DNA of 61,628 bases from Fusibacter sp. 3D3 (GTDB taxonomy: Bacteria; Bacillota; Clostridia; Peptostreptococcales; Acidaminobacteraceae): assembly GCF_001748365.1 (NCBI RefSeq), contig NZ_BDHH01000009.1:1-61628 (forward strand). Reading direction: 5' to 3'. A model generated the notes under the pieces. It made no database searches. It had not been told where the DNA came from and was given only the letters and a program-made list of their open reading frames with translations. Each line of letters opens with the position of its first letter. Within the stretch, counting starts at the first letter, position 1. Positions 1 to 7,250 of this stretch are shown piece by piece. A program made the translations under genes and the position numbers.

Positions 1-332
1 TTTTTACTGATGTGTCCTCCAACATCTTCATCAACTTTTTTCAGAAAGCGATATATAGGACCGATACTTCCCATATAGCCTCTCTTTTTGAGTTCTCTAA
101 AAATTCTTGTTCCGTTGAATTGGCAAGGTTCACATCTCCACTCAATAATCTGTTCTTTGAAAGAGTTGATCTTACTTTCATACTCAGTTCGCTGATATTC
201 AGGTGGTTCTGATAATGCCAGTAACTTTTTAACTGTATTTTTTGATATGCCAAGTAGTATGGCCGTAGCTCGTTTGGACTTTGTTTGCTTGTACACGCGC
301 TGTACAGCTGCCCAATCTTCCAAATTTTTCAC
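1..332 (-). pseudogene. istA: IS21-family transposase IstA, second copy, N-terminal part (cut by window edge)
   Basis: This is the first ~110 codons of a second istA, starting with ATG at 332 on the minus strand and running off the left edge. The stretch 1-522 matches 2396-2917 base for base with one difference seen: A at 259 against C at 2654. That changes Arg to Ile in the helix-turn-helix segment (ATARLLGIS becomes ATAILLGIS). The copy is co-oriented with the complete istA to its right, so the two elements are in tandem. Whether the rest of this copy is intact cannot be seen. Confidence 0.85.
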
Positions 333-522
333 CTCTTTTTTCCTCCTGCTGCATGTTAGACATGCATAAAGGATTATAATTGTTTTTCAGAGGTGGGTCA
401 ATTCACAGTGTTAAATTTTCAAGGTTCAGTGTATAATCAAAATATATAGAACTCAATTTTCACCCTGTTAGTGGGTCAATTTTAAGCGTTAAACCTGGGT
501 CAGTTTTAAGTATAAATCAACA
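333..522 (-). repeat. IS21 left terminal region with multiple terminal repeats (copy 2)
   Basis: This non-coding end lies upstream of the second istA. Read on the minus strand it starts TGTTGAT, matching the TG...CA ends typical of the family. It carries three related boxes built on GGGTCAAT/GGGTCAGT (about 396, 471 and 493), the multiple terminal repeat layout known for IS21 elements. Its outer edge at 522/523 lies inside the 3' end of istB of the neighbouring copy. Confidence 0.75.
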
Positions 523-1222
523 AATGGTGAAGCAATCGATCAAGAATGGCAGTTGCAGCCAATTGCCCAGTAAACAATTCGTTCCATCTACCCATTGGTA
601 GATTGGTCGTAATAATGAGGGAGCGTTTTTCGTATCGTTGGCGAATGATCTGGAAAAACAAGCTCTCTCTTTCTTTGTCCATACTTATATAAGATAATTC
701 ATCGACAATCAAAAGGTCGATCTTATTTATATTTTCTAATGTTTCTGGTAACGTGCCTTTAAGCATTTCATCATGAAGACGATCAACTAATGCCTTTGCA
801 TTAACAAACAAGACACGATGTCCATTCTTGCAAGCATTTCTACCGATTCCAGTTGCTATCATGCTTTTTCCAACACCAGGTGGACCAATGACAATGATGT
901 TTTCATTGGCTTCCATGAAACGTAGTGAACCTAATTCTTCAATCTTATCCCTGTCAATGGTTGGATTAAAGTCATAGTCAATCTCTTCAAGTTTTGACGT
1001 CGATTCAAAGCAAGCTTTATCCAATAATCTTTCGTAGCGACGACTTTTCTTACCTTCTTCTTCAACAGAGAGTAGTCTTACTAGAAAATCTAGATATCCC
1101 ATAGATGCAGTCTCAGCTTCATCAATTAGTTCGGAGTATTGCTCTCGTACGTCAACCAGTTTAAATTTTTTCATCATTGCTTCGATATAATCTGTTTTAT
1201 TTTCGATGACTAACTGTTGCAT
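506..1222 (-). CDS. istB: IS21-family transposition ATPase IstB, C-terminus replaced at junction with second copy
   Basis: IstB is the AAA+ helper ATPase of IS21 transposition and works with the IstA recombinase. Walker A is seen as GPPGVGKS (near residue 112) and Walker B as LLIVDELSY. The start overlaps the istA stop by 13 bases, the usual coupled arrangement. The protein is 238 residues. Its last residues (HHLLIYT) are read from the terminal DNA of the next IS copy, because the identity between copies begins at 522. The native C-terminus of roughly ten residues and this copy's own downstream IS end therefore appear to be missing. Confidence 0.9.
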   Translation of the reverse strand: MQQLVIENKTDYIEAMMKKFKLVDVREQYSELIDEAETASMGYLDFLVRLLSVEEEGKKSRRYERLLDKACFESTSKLEEIDYDFNPTIDRDKIEELGSLRFMEANENIIVIGPPGVGKSMIATGIGRNACKNGHRVLFVNAKALVDRLHDEMLKGTLPETLENINKIDLLIVDELSYISMDKERESLFFQIIRQRYEKRSLIITTNLPMGRWNELFTGQLAATAILDRLLHHLLIYT

Positions 1223-2727
1223 GCTGGTTCCTCCTCTATAGCGAAGTCATAGTAACTACAATCCCTTGTAAGTGCAGGATTATCATCACAATAGTCAACT
1301 TCTTTAAGACTATCTGCTTGGTCCAAAGGAAGCTCTCGATTACCGCTGTTGTAATCTCTCAAGAGGCTACGAAAAGATTTAATATCCATCTTGTTTTCAT
1401 CAACAGCTACACCTATAAAAGCATCTAATACATGGTCATCATACAACTCCTGTAATTCCATTATTTTTCTCGCATAGTGTGTTGGCTGATCAAACTTTCG
1501 TCCCGCTGCTTCCAAATATCGGCCTCCATTAGTGAACCTTCCGGTGAAATCTCTTCGAATCTGTGGGATGGAGGTGCTCACTTTTTGAGCTATTGCTTCG
1601 TAATGCTCGCTATTAGAAATAGTGTCATATCGTTTTTCAGACTGTTCTAAACTTAGGATATAGTTTTCTTTTGAATCATAGAGTTCAATCCGAAAGCCAT
1701 AGATAAGTCTATACTTCAGTGTTTTTCCAACATATTTCACCGGAACACTATATTTATTAGTGTCTATGCTGATGAAACTATCTGGACTTATAATCCTTTT
1801 ATTCAATTGTTTCATTCGGTAATGAGACGCGGGGAGTGGTTGTAGCACTTGCTTTTCTTCTAACAGGTAGTGCTGGTTTGGAATCCGCTTTGTTGTTGCA
1901 TGCTTTTCATCACACCAATCATCCACGAATTTTTTACCACGATGGTTGAGTTCTTCCATGGTTGCAAAGGAATTTCCTTTAATAAACTGTTCTTGAATAA
2001 AGGAAAATGGTCTTTCTACTTTACCTTTTTTTCTTGGCCAATAACAGGGGCATGCATTTAGCTCCGTGCCAAGATGTTTTGCCATCATGAGGGCATGAGT
2101 GTTGTACTTAACTTCATCTTCAGATTTAGGTTTATTTTCAATAACAAGAGCCTTTGGATTATCAATCAGTAATTCCAAAGTTACGCCACCTAGATGATCA
2201 AACAATTCTTGAATGGCCTCATAAATGGATTCTGCATCAACCTTAAGGGAGAAGCAAACTGCTTTTTTTCTTGATGCTGCTAAGATTATGGCAAAACAAT
2301 ATACCTTTCGATATCTGTTGCCAACAATCACATCATATTCAGTCCAGTCGAACTGTGCTTGATCGCCCACCGGACTTTCATGTCTGACCGTTGCTTTTTT
2401 ACTGATGTGTCCTCCAACATCTTCATCAACTTTTTTCAGAAAGCGATATATAGGACCGATACTTCCCATATAGCCTCTCTTTTTGAGTTCTCTAAAAATT
2501 CTTGTTCCGTTGAATTGGCAAGGTTCACATCTCCACTCAATAATCTGTTCTTTGAAAGAGTTGATCTTACTTTCATACTCAGTTCGCTGATATTCAGGTG
2601 GTTCTGATAATGCCAGTAACTTTTTAACTGTATTTTTTGATATGCCAAGTAGTCTGGCCGTAGCTCGTTTGGACTTTGTTTGCTTGTACACGCGCTGTAC
2701 AGCTGCCCAATCTTCCAAATTTTTCAC
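1210..2727 (-). CDS. istA: IS21-family transposase IstA
   Basis: This 505-residue DDE recombinase carries out strand transfer of the element. An N-terminal helix-turn-helix is visible (ATARLLGISKNTVKKLL, residues ~22-38). The retroviral-integrase-like core has DQAQFDWTEY (first Asp), LIDNPKALV (second Asp) and KGKVERPFSF (Glu). Length is normal for IstA. The start at 2727 is preceded on the minus strand by AGGAGGAAAAAAGAGG. It forms an operon with istB. The copy is full length but may not be independently mobile, because the istB side has lost its own end. Confidence 0.95.
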   Translation of the reverse strand: MKNLEDWAAVQRVYKQTKSKRATARLLGISKNTVKKLLALSEPPEYQRTEYESKINSFKEQIIEWRCEPCQFNGTRIFRELKKRGYMGSIGPIYRFLKKVDEDVGGHISKKATVRHESPVGDQAQFDWTEYDVIVGNRYRKVYCFAIILAASRKKAVCFSLKVDAESIYEAIQELFDHLGGVTLELLIDNPKALVIENKPKSEDEVKYNTHALMMAKHLGTELNACPCYWPRKKGKVERPFSFIQEQFIKGNSFATMEELNHRGKKFVDDWCDEKHATTKRIPNQHYLLEEKQVLQPLPASHYRMKQLNKRIISPDSFISIDTNKYSVPVKYVGKTLKYRLIYGFRIELYDSKENYILSLEQSEKRYDTISNSEHYEAIAQKVSTSIPQIRRDFTGRFTNGGRYLEAAGRKFDQPTHYARKIMELQELYDDHVLDAFIGVAVDENKMDIKSFRSLLRDYNSGNRELPLDQADSLKEVDYCDDNPALTRDCSYYDFAIEEEPACNS

Positions 2728-2917
2728 CTCTTTTTTCCTCCTGCTGCATGTTAGACATGCATAAAGGATTATAATTGTTTTTCAGAGGTGGGTCAATTCA
2801 CAGTGTTAAATTTTCAAGGTTCAGTGTATAATCAAAATATATAGAACTCAATTTTCACCCTGTTAGTGGGTCAATTTTAAGCGTTAAACCTGGGTCAGTT
2901 TTAAGTATAAATCAACA
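2728..2917 (-). repeat. IS21 left terminal region with multiple terminal repeats (copy 1)
   Basis: This is the outer end of the complete copy, identical to 333-522. The GGGTCA-type boxes lie at about 2791, 2866 and 2888. The terminal bases ATCAACA end at 2917, where identity with the other copy stops. The DNA immediately outside (CTAGTGTCTGG) is the cut 5' edge of the ATP-binding protein remnant. Confidence 0.75.
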
Positions 2918-2977
2918 CTAGTGTCTGGATTGTACATGAGAAAGCAAGCCACGTATACAGAAAATAGAATTTTCCCT
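2918..2977 (+). repeat. Coding inverted repeat, left copy (partner at 6997-7056)
   Basis: About 60 bases recur in inverted orientation at 6997-7056 with roughly 85% identity by eye. Both copies translate to YxRKQxTYTENRIFPY. The differences fall mainly at third codon positions (AAG/AAA, ACG/ACA, AAT/AAC, TTC/TTT, CCT/CCC), so the similarity is a conserved protein segment rather than a recent DNA duplication. Confidence 0.7.
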
Positions 2978-3940
2978 TATGCTGACATGGATGAGCTGGA
3001 AGACGAATTATTCACAAGAGTTAGAAAAACGGTTAAAAACTTAAGACCCGGTCATCCTTGGGTTTCGATGGATAACATTGAGCTATTGAAAAGTGCAGGC
3101 ATGTATCTGAAGGATCAGAGCACAGGGGAGCAAGGTATTACCCTTGCAGGTATCTTGATTTTTGGTAGTGAACTGATGATACAAACAGCACTTCCACACT
3201 ATAGAACAGACGCAATTTTAAGAAGGGAAAACCTCGACCGGTATGATGACCGGGATGATATTAGGGTGAATCTTCTAAGAAGCTATGAAAGATTAATGCA
3301 GTTTATTGCCAAGCATCTCAATGACAAATTCTATCTCGAAGGTGATCAACGTGTGAGCTTGAGAGATAAGATTTTCAGAGAAGCCATTTCAAATTTGTTG
3401 ATACACAGGGAATTTTCAAATCCATTTCCTGCGAAGTTGGTCATAGGAAAAGACAGAGTCTATATCGAAAATGGCAATAAGCCTCACGGAAATGGGATGA
3501 TTGACCCTGAAGACTTCTCACCTTATCCCAAGAATCCGAAGATTGCAAAGTTCTTTAAAGAAATCGGATGGGTTGATGAACTCGGATCAGGGGTAAGAAA
3601 TATTTACAAATATAATAAGATATACTCTGGTGCCGATCCTGAATTTATCGAGGGAGATGTATTTAAGACAATTATTCCATTGATCGTCCAAGATACTAAC
3701 CAAGATACCAACCAAGATACCGTCCAAGACAACAACCAAGATAATGAGGATATTAAAGGGTTATTAGAGTTTTGCAGGACCCCACGAACAAGGGAAGAAA
3801 TGCAACAGTTTATGGGGCTTAATAATAGAGGTCATTTTAGACAGAAAATACTTAATCCCTTAATTAAAGGAGGTCTTCTCAAAATGACCCTTCCTGACAA
3901 GCCAACAAGCAGAAATCAAAAGTATTACTCTAACAGATAA
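2921..3940 (+). pseudogene. ATP-binding regulator (AlbA_2/HATPase_c_4 family), N-terminus lost at IS insertion
   Basis: This resembles the middle and C-terminal part of the AlbA_2/Schlafen-like ATP-binding transcriptional regulators. The conserved stretch FREAISNLLIHREFSNPF and the GHKL-like segment IAKFFKEIGWVDELGSGVRN are typical of that family's HATPase_c_4 half. It is followed by a repetitive Gln/Asp/Asn linker (QDTNQDTNQDT, residues ~255-275) and a C-terminal winged helix. The N-terminal DNA-binding AlbA_2 domain is missing and the reading frame begins directly at the IS21 end. The listed GTG start is arbitrary; ATG at 2936 is also possible. Probably non-functional. Confidence 0.75.
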
Positions 3941-3969
3941 ATGGAGAGCTCATCACAATGTGGTGGGCT

Positions 3970-4348
3970 TTATTCTTTACCAACGTACATTAGGGTGTCG
4001 GACACCACCAGGGGAAATTGAGTGTTAGTCTTTGAGGCGATGAAGTCAACTTCTAACGAACCGATTTTTCCAAGAGTAACCTCATAGCCGCGTCTTAATA
4101 ATTCCAGATAAACGATGTTTTCTAAAACATGACCATAATCTGTGTTTCGTAGGCCGGTCAGTCTATTGCGGATACCTATATCCACAATGTAAGACTTTTC
4201 AAGTGTTTTTAGAAACATCTTCCCTTTTAAGTCATAGCGGTTTGCCTTGTAGATGATAAATGCATTTTCAAGCATTTTCAGATAACTATCAATCGTATCA
4301 CTCGTTGTTTTCCTACCACTATTTGTTAGATAGTCGCTTATTTTTTTA
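3970..4348 (-). pseudogene. DUF4143 (AAA ATPase C-terminal domain) fragment
   Basis: Read on the minus strand this gives the C-terminal DUF4143 region of the AAA+ ATPases common in anaerobes: ISDYLTNSGRKTTSDTIDS, then MLENAFIIYKANRYDLKGK, then GHVLENIVYLELLRRGYEV and LEVDFIAS. The N-terminal ATPase half is absent. The C-terminus is also broken: after EVDFIASKTNT the frame runs into the GGGTGTC element at 3993-4019 (read as QFPLVVSDTL) and stops at 3970. The similarity extends upstream of the first internal ATG at 4275 to about 4348. It is a remnant. Confidence 0.7.
3993..4019 (+). repeat. GGGTGTCNGACACC-type short element, copy 1
   Basis: The sequence GGGTGTCGGACACCACC is followed by AGGGGAAATT. 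This is one of four copies of a ~27-base unit in the window (others at 6160, 6192 and 9938). The first part is a near-perfect palindrome. This copy sits exactly where the DUF4143 gene loses its 3' end. Confidence 0.75.
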
Positions 4349-4460
4349 GTGGTATGGCATATTTCTTTTCAGCATTATATTGTTGGCCGTATTGAAAAAG
4401 GACATAAGTTGAATCCCCTTTTTTCTTGGTGATGATCTTGCCCCTAATTGCTAAACCTAA
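4338..4460 (-). pseudogene. Transposase-like N-terminal fragment
   Basis: A minus-strand reading frame gives LAIRGKIITKKKGDSTYVL, then FQYGQQYNAEKKYAIPLKK, then stop at 4338. The composition and order resemble the N-termini of some IS transposases, but I cannot assign a family from this length. It abuts the DUF4143 remnant. No start codon is obvious, so it is best treated as debris. The identification is tentative. Confidence 0.35.
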
Positions 4461-4534
4461 GCGAGAGTTGTTTATTGATGATTTGATTCCTGCATGGCTT
4501 TAGAGGTCATACTGGTGAGTATAATAATTGGATT

Positions 4535-4686
4535 ATACGAACCGGTATGACAAAACTACATTGTTAATGGTGCTAAGGCGAACTGTAATTTAGCTCAAAA
4601 GTCAAAAAATCACCCTCTAAAAATTAACAAAAAAAGTTTTGTCATATTCGTTCGTATATGATATTATATTTACGAACGAGTATGAC
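4535..4686 (+). promoter_or_regulatory. abiE promoter with three operator-like repeats
   Basis: A 22-base site at 4535-4556 (ATACGAACCGGTATGACAAA...) recurs inverted at 4636-4657 with three mismatches. A third partial copy, TACGAACGAGTATGAC, lies at 4671-4686. A sigma-A-like promoter overlaps them: TTGTCA at 4639-4644, a 17-base gap, then TATTAT at 4662-4667. AbiEi proteins of characterised AbiE systems repress their own operon by binding inverted repeats, so these are likely AbiEi operators. That last step is inference. Confidence 0.7.
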
Positions 4687-4704
4687 GTATGAGGAGATGA
4701 TTTG

Positions 4705-5301
4705 ATGACTCAAAAGGACTTAGTGACCAAACTATTGGAAGACAACAAAGGTATTTTGACATCTGGTGAAGCTAAGGAAGCTGGTGTGGCTTATAAGACT
4801 CTGCAACGTATGTATCAGACTGGTGAAATTGAAAAGCTAGAACAAGGTTTGTATATGGATCCTGATCAAATGGAAGATGAGTATTTCTTAACACAATACA
4901 GATGTAAAAGAGGTATCTTTTCTCACGAGACAGCATTGTATTTTCATGATTTAGCAGATAGGACACCTTTTCAGTTAATGCTGACAATTCCATCAGGATA
5001 TAATACAAGACTCCTGAAGGAGAAAGAAAAATTCAAGTTTTTTTATATTGCGGAGAAACTTCATACAATTGGCAGAATTACCACGGAGACATCATTTGGG
5101 CATCAAGTCTATGTATATGATAAAGAAAGAACCATTTGTGACTGCTTAAAAAAGAAAGATCAGCTGGACACTGATTTAGTGAATGAAGCAGTCAAAAGAT
5201 ATATGAAAACTCCCGGAGCAGATTATTCTAAACTACTGAAGTATGCCGAAGTTTTTAATATCAAAGATTTGGTTCGAAAATACATGGAGGTGTTGACATG
5301 A
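4705..5301 (+). CDS. abiEi: AbiEi-type antitoxin / autoregulator of type IV toxin-antitoxin pair
   Basis: This 198-residue protein has an N-terminal winged helix (TSGEAKEAGVAYKTLQRMYQ, then GEIEKLEQGLY) and the C-terminal antitoxin region of the AbiEi family (FSHETALYFHDLADRTP, VYDKERTICDCL). It should counteract the AbiEii toxin and repress the operon. ATG at 4705 is chosen over the TTG at 4702 because GAGGAGA at 4691-4697 is well placed. The gene overlaps abiEii by four bases (ATGA), implying translational coupling. Both genes look intact in an otherwise decayed neighbourhood. Known AbiE systems act in phage abortive infection and element maintenance. Confidence 0.85.
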   Translation: MTQKDLVTKLLEDNKGILTSGEAKEAGVAYKTLQRMYQTGEIEKLEQGLYMDPDQMEDEYFLTQYRCKRGIFSHETALYFHDLADRTPFQLMLTIPSGYNTRLLKEKEKFKFFYIAEKLHTIGRITTETSFGHQVYVYDKERTICDCLKKKDQLDTDLVNEAVKRYMKTPGADYSKLLKYAEVFNIKDLVRKYMEVLT

Positions 5302-6134
5302 AAATTAGTAGTCCTAGACAATTGAAAGACTGGATTAACAACGTGGCTAAAGAGAATAATTTAATAGCGAATACTGTGCTTCAAAATTTTATGATGGAAA
5401 GGCTTCTTGAAAGGATTTCGATTTCAAAGTACAAAGATAATTTTATACTCAAAGGTGGATTCTTAATTGCAGCTATGGTTGGCATAGATATGAGAAGCAC
5501 TATGGACATGGATACAACGATAAAAGGGATTCCTGTTAATAGAGAGGCCATAGAAGAAATATTAAATGAGATTCTATCGATAGTGCTTGATGATAATGTG
5601 ATTTTTAGACTAAAAGCTATAAAAAATATCCATGATGTCAGTGACTATAATGATTTCAGAGTCTCTGTAGAAGCTCAGTTCTTTACGATCAGAGTCAATA
5701 TGAAGATTGACATCACTACTGGAGATGTAATCATACCGAGAGAAGTAGAGTACTCGTTTAAGCTTATGTTTGAAGAACGCGATATTTCAATAAAAGCCTA
5801 TAATCTAAATACAATTCTTGCAGAAAAGATTGAATCGATTTTGGCCCGGAATGTAGCAAATACTAGAGCTAGGGATTATTATGATGTTTATATTCTTCTA
5901 ACTCTTCGAAGAAATGATATTGATTTAGAAAGTCTAAGAAATGCAATTCAAAAGAAGGCTGAAGAGAGAAATACCTTGGTCTATGTAGAGAATAGCGAGA
6001 AGTATTTAAAGGATATAGAGGAAAGCGAAGAACTTAATACAATTTGGGAATCATATGTACAGAAGTTTCCCTATGCAGAAGGTATTCAATTTAATGATAT
6101 TACGCATATTCTTAGGATGATTTTCAAAGTGTAA
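5298..6134 (+). CDS. abiEii: AbiEii-type nucleotidyltransferase toxin
   Basis: This 278-residue protein belongs to the AbiEii (DUF1814) nucleotidyltransferase family, the toxin of type IV pairs. Visible motifs are the LKGGFLIA strand-loop (residues ~51-58), the RSTMDMDT acidic motif (~66-73), and RARDYYDVYILL near residue 190. The length fits the family. Known members transfer nucleotides to RNA or other acceptors; the substrate here cannot be told. It overlaps the antitoxin gene by ATGA. A hairpin with a T-rich tail about 150 bases downstream (6286-6314) may terminate the operon. Confidence 0.85.
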   Translation: MKISSPRQLKDWINNVAKENNLIANTVLQNFMMERLLERISISKYKDNFILKGGFLIAAMVGIDMRSTMDMDTTIKGIPVNREAIEEILNEILSIVLDDNVIFRLKAIKNIHDVSDYNDFRVSVEAQFFTIRVNMKIDITTGDVIIPREVEYSFKLMFEERDISIKAYNLNTILAEKIESILARNVANTRARDYYDVYILLTLRRNDIDLESLRNAIQKKAEERNTLVYVENSEKYLKDIEESEELNTIWESYVQKFPYAEGIQFNDITHILRMIFKV

Positions 6135-6159
6135 TAGCTCAAACTGAACATTTCATTTT

Positions 6160-6218
6160 GGGTGTTGGACACCACCAAGGGAAATTTAATTGGGTGCCAG
6201 ATACCCAAGGGGGAAATT
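6160..6218 (+). repeat. GGGTGTCNGACACC-type short element, copies 2 and 3 in tandem
   Basis: Two copies lie head to tail: GGGTGTTGGACACCACC + AAGGGAAATTT (6160-6187) and GGGTGCCAGATACCC + AAGGGGGAAATT (6192-6218). In both the palindrome arms have drifted (TGTTGGACA; TGCCAGATA), the second with partial compensation. They lie just past abiEii. Confidence 0.7.
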
Positions 6219-6285
6219 GGGAAATGAGTTTTTAAGTGCCTTCACTTTTATCCTCTGAGATTACATTTGATGACTAGACGAATAA

Positions 6286-6314
6286 AAATGCTGCCAGTAA
6301 AAAAGGCAGTATTT
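6286..6314 (+). terminator. Hairpin terminator downstream of abiE
   Basis: AAATGCTGCC and GGCAGTATTT form a 10-pair stem with one G-T pair around a short A-rich loop, followed by TGTTATT. It is 150 bases past abiEii with no gene between. Confidence 0.5.
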
Positions 6315-6334
6315 GTTATTGACAATGTGTTAAA

Positions 6335-6640
6335 TTGATTATTTCTTTCCTTGATCCGCCCTTTCAAGCGATGATTGTTGAAGCTGAATTCATGAAAAAT
6401 TGGAACTCAATCCATAAGCAATGTGAATAAGAAAAAGAAAGTAAGCGTCAAAGTGCGTCCTGAAGAAGAACTTGGAAAATGAAGGGGGAATAATGTATAA
6501 ACAAGGGGATCTACTATTGGTACAAATTCCCGTTTTCAGGGGCTATTAATTACTCAAGCAAGAAGTCTATAATATTTTTCACCCTGATCCCGGAGTAGTC
6601 GTTGAAGATGGTTTGATCCATGGTCAAAATATATTTTGAG
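6335..6640 (+). pseudogene. Decayed PemIK/MazEF-like toxin-antitoxin remnant
   Basis: A short stretch translates to FLDPPFQAMIVEAEFMKNWN (about 6340-6410), resembling small antitoxin-type proteins. At 6494 a frame begins MYKQGDLLLVQIP, similar to the N-termini of PemK/MazF endoribonucleases, but the frame is broken immediately afterwards. Nothing downstream restores a full toxin. The assignment rests on two short segments only and is tentative. Confidence 0.3.
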
Positions 6641-6649
6641 TATACGCTT

Positions 6650-6996
6650 TGATAGCGGACTTTGAATGGCTAAGAGAATTCGACAGTCTAGCATTTGCTA
6701 ATGCCCAAATGAATTTGCAAATCAGCAGGGTATCCTAGATATTATAGACAGTCGCTTGATCAACTCAAACGCGAGCAAAAAAACTATCTCTATGCCAAAA
6801 GGGCAGTAAAAATCGCAACAAGCAAAGCATAAAAGTAGCGAAAATTCATGAGAAAGTGACGAACCAACGAAAAGACTTTTTACACAAACAGTCAAAGCAG
6901 ATCGCCGATGCTGTTGATGCGGTGTGTATTGAAGATTTGGACATGAAGGGGATGTCACAAGCGTTGAATTTTGGTAAAAGTGTTATGGATAAATAG
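6650..6996 (+). pseudogene. tnpB: IS200/IS605-type TnpB (OrfB) fragment
   Basis: Pieces of TnpB are recognisable in order: FEWLREFDSLAFANAQMNLQ (6657-6722), YYRQSLDQLKREQ in a second frame (about 6739-6777), then after a frameshift in an A-run KGSKNRNKQSIKVAKIHEKV, NQRKDFLHKQSKQIA and CIEDLDMKGMSQALNFGKSV, ending at TAG 6994. A middle segment is deleted, and the RuvC C-terminal half and zinc finger are missing. It is a dead remnant of an RNA-guided nuclease gene. It joins directly to the inverted coding repeat at 6997. Confidence 0.75.
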
Positions 6997-7056
6997 GGAA
7001 AAATTCTGTTTTCTGTATATGTACTTTGTTTTCTCGTGTACAGCCAGACACTAGTG
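6997..7056 (-). pseudogene. ATP-binding regulator fragment (inverted partner of 2918-2977)
   Basis: On the minus strand this encodes LYTRKQSTYTENRIFPY, nearly identical to the first readable residues of the ATP-binding protein at 2921. It appears to be a ~20-codon shard of a paralogous gene, fused at ~6996 to the TnpB remnant. The shared outer sequence CACTAGTGTCTGG is present in both copies. Confidence 0.55.
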
Positions 7057-7155
7057 TATAGGCGCGTATAAACGCGTTGATAAATATTCTGAACAGTGAT
7101 ACAATGCATCTAAATACCCGCATTGAAATTCAAATGCGGATAAAGAGGTGCAGAT

Positions 7156-7233
7156 ATGATTGGAAAAAAGCTTTTTGAAGAAGGAAAAATATCAAAAATA
7201 AAGTATGGTTACTTATATTACATTATGAATTGA
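7156..7233 (+). CDS. Short ORF, possible N-terminal stub of a SWIM zinc-finger protein
   Basis: The ATG at 7156 follows AAAGAGGTG and encodes 25 residues (MIGKKLFEEGKISKIKYGYL...). The stop at 7231-7233 overlaps the possible TTG start of the next frame. The GKKLFEEGKI pattern is like the opening of SWIM zinc-finger proteins, and the gene downstream resembles their helical C-terminal part. I infer an internal deletion that removed the zinc-finger region, but this is a suggestion only. Confidence 0.35.
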   Translation: MIGKKLFEEGKISKIKYGYLYYIMN

Positions 7234-7250
7234 AAATAGAGGATAAGTTG

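Noticed and set aside
2359-2607. Plus-strand open frame repeated at 12-212.
   Set aside because: It is antisense to istA and repeats only because the IS is duplicated.
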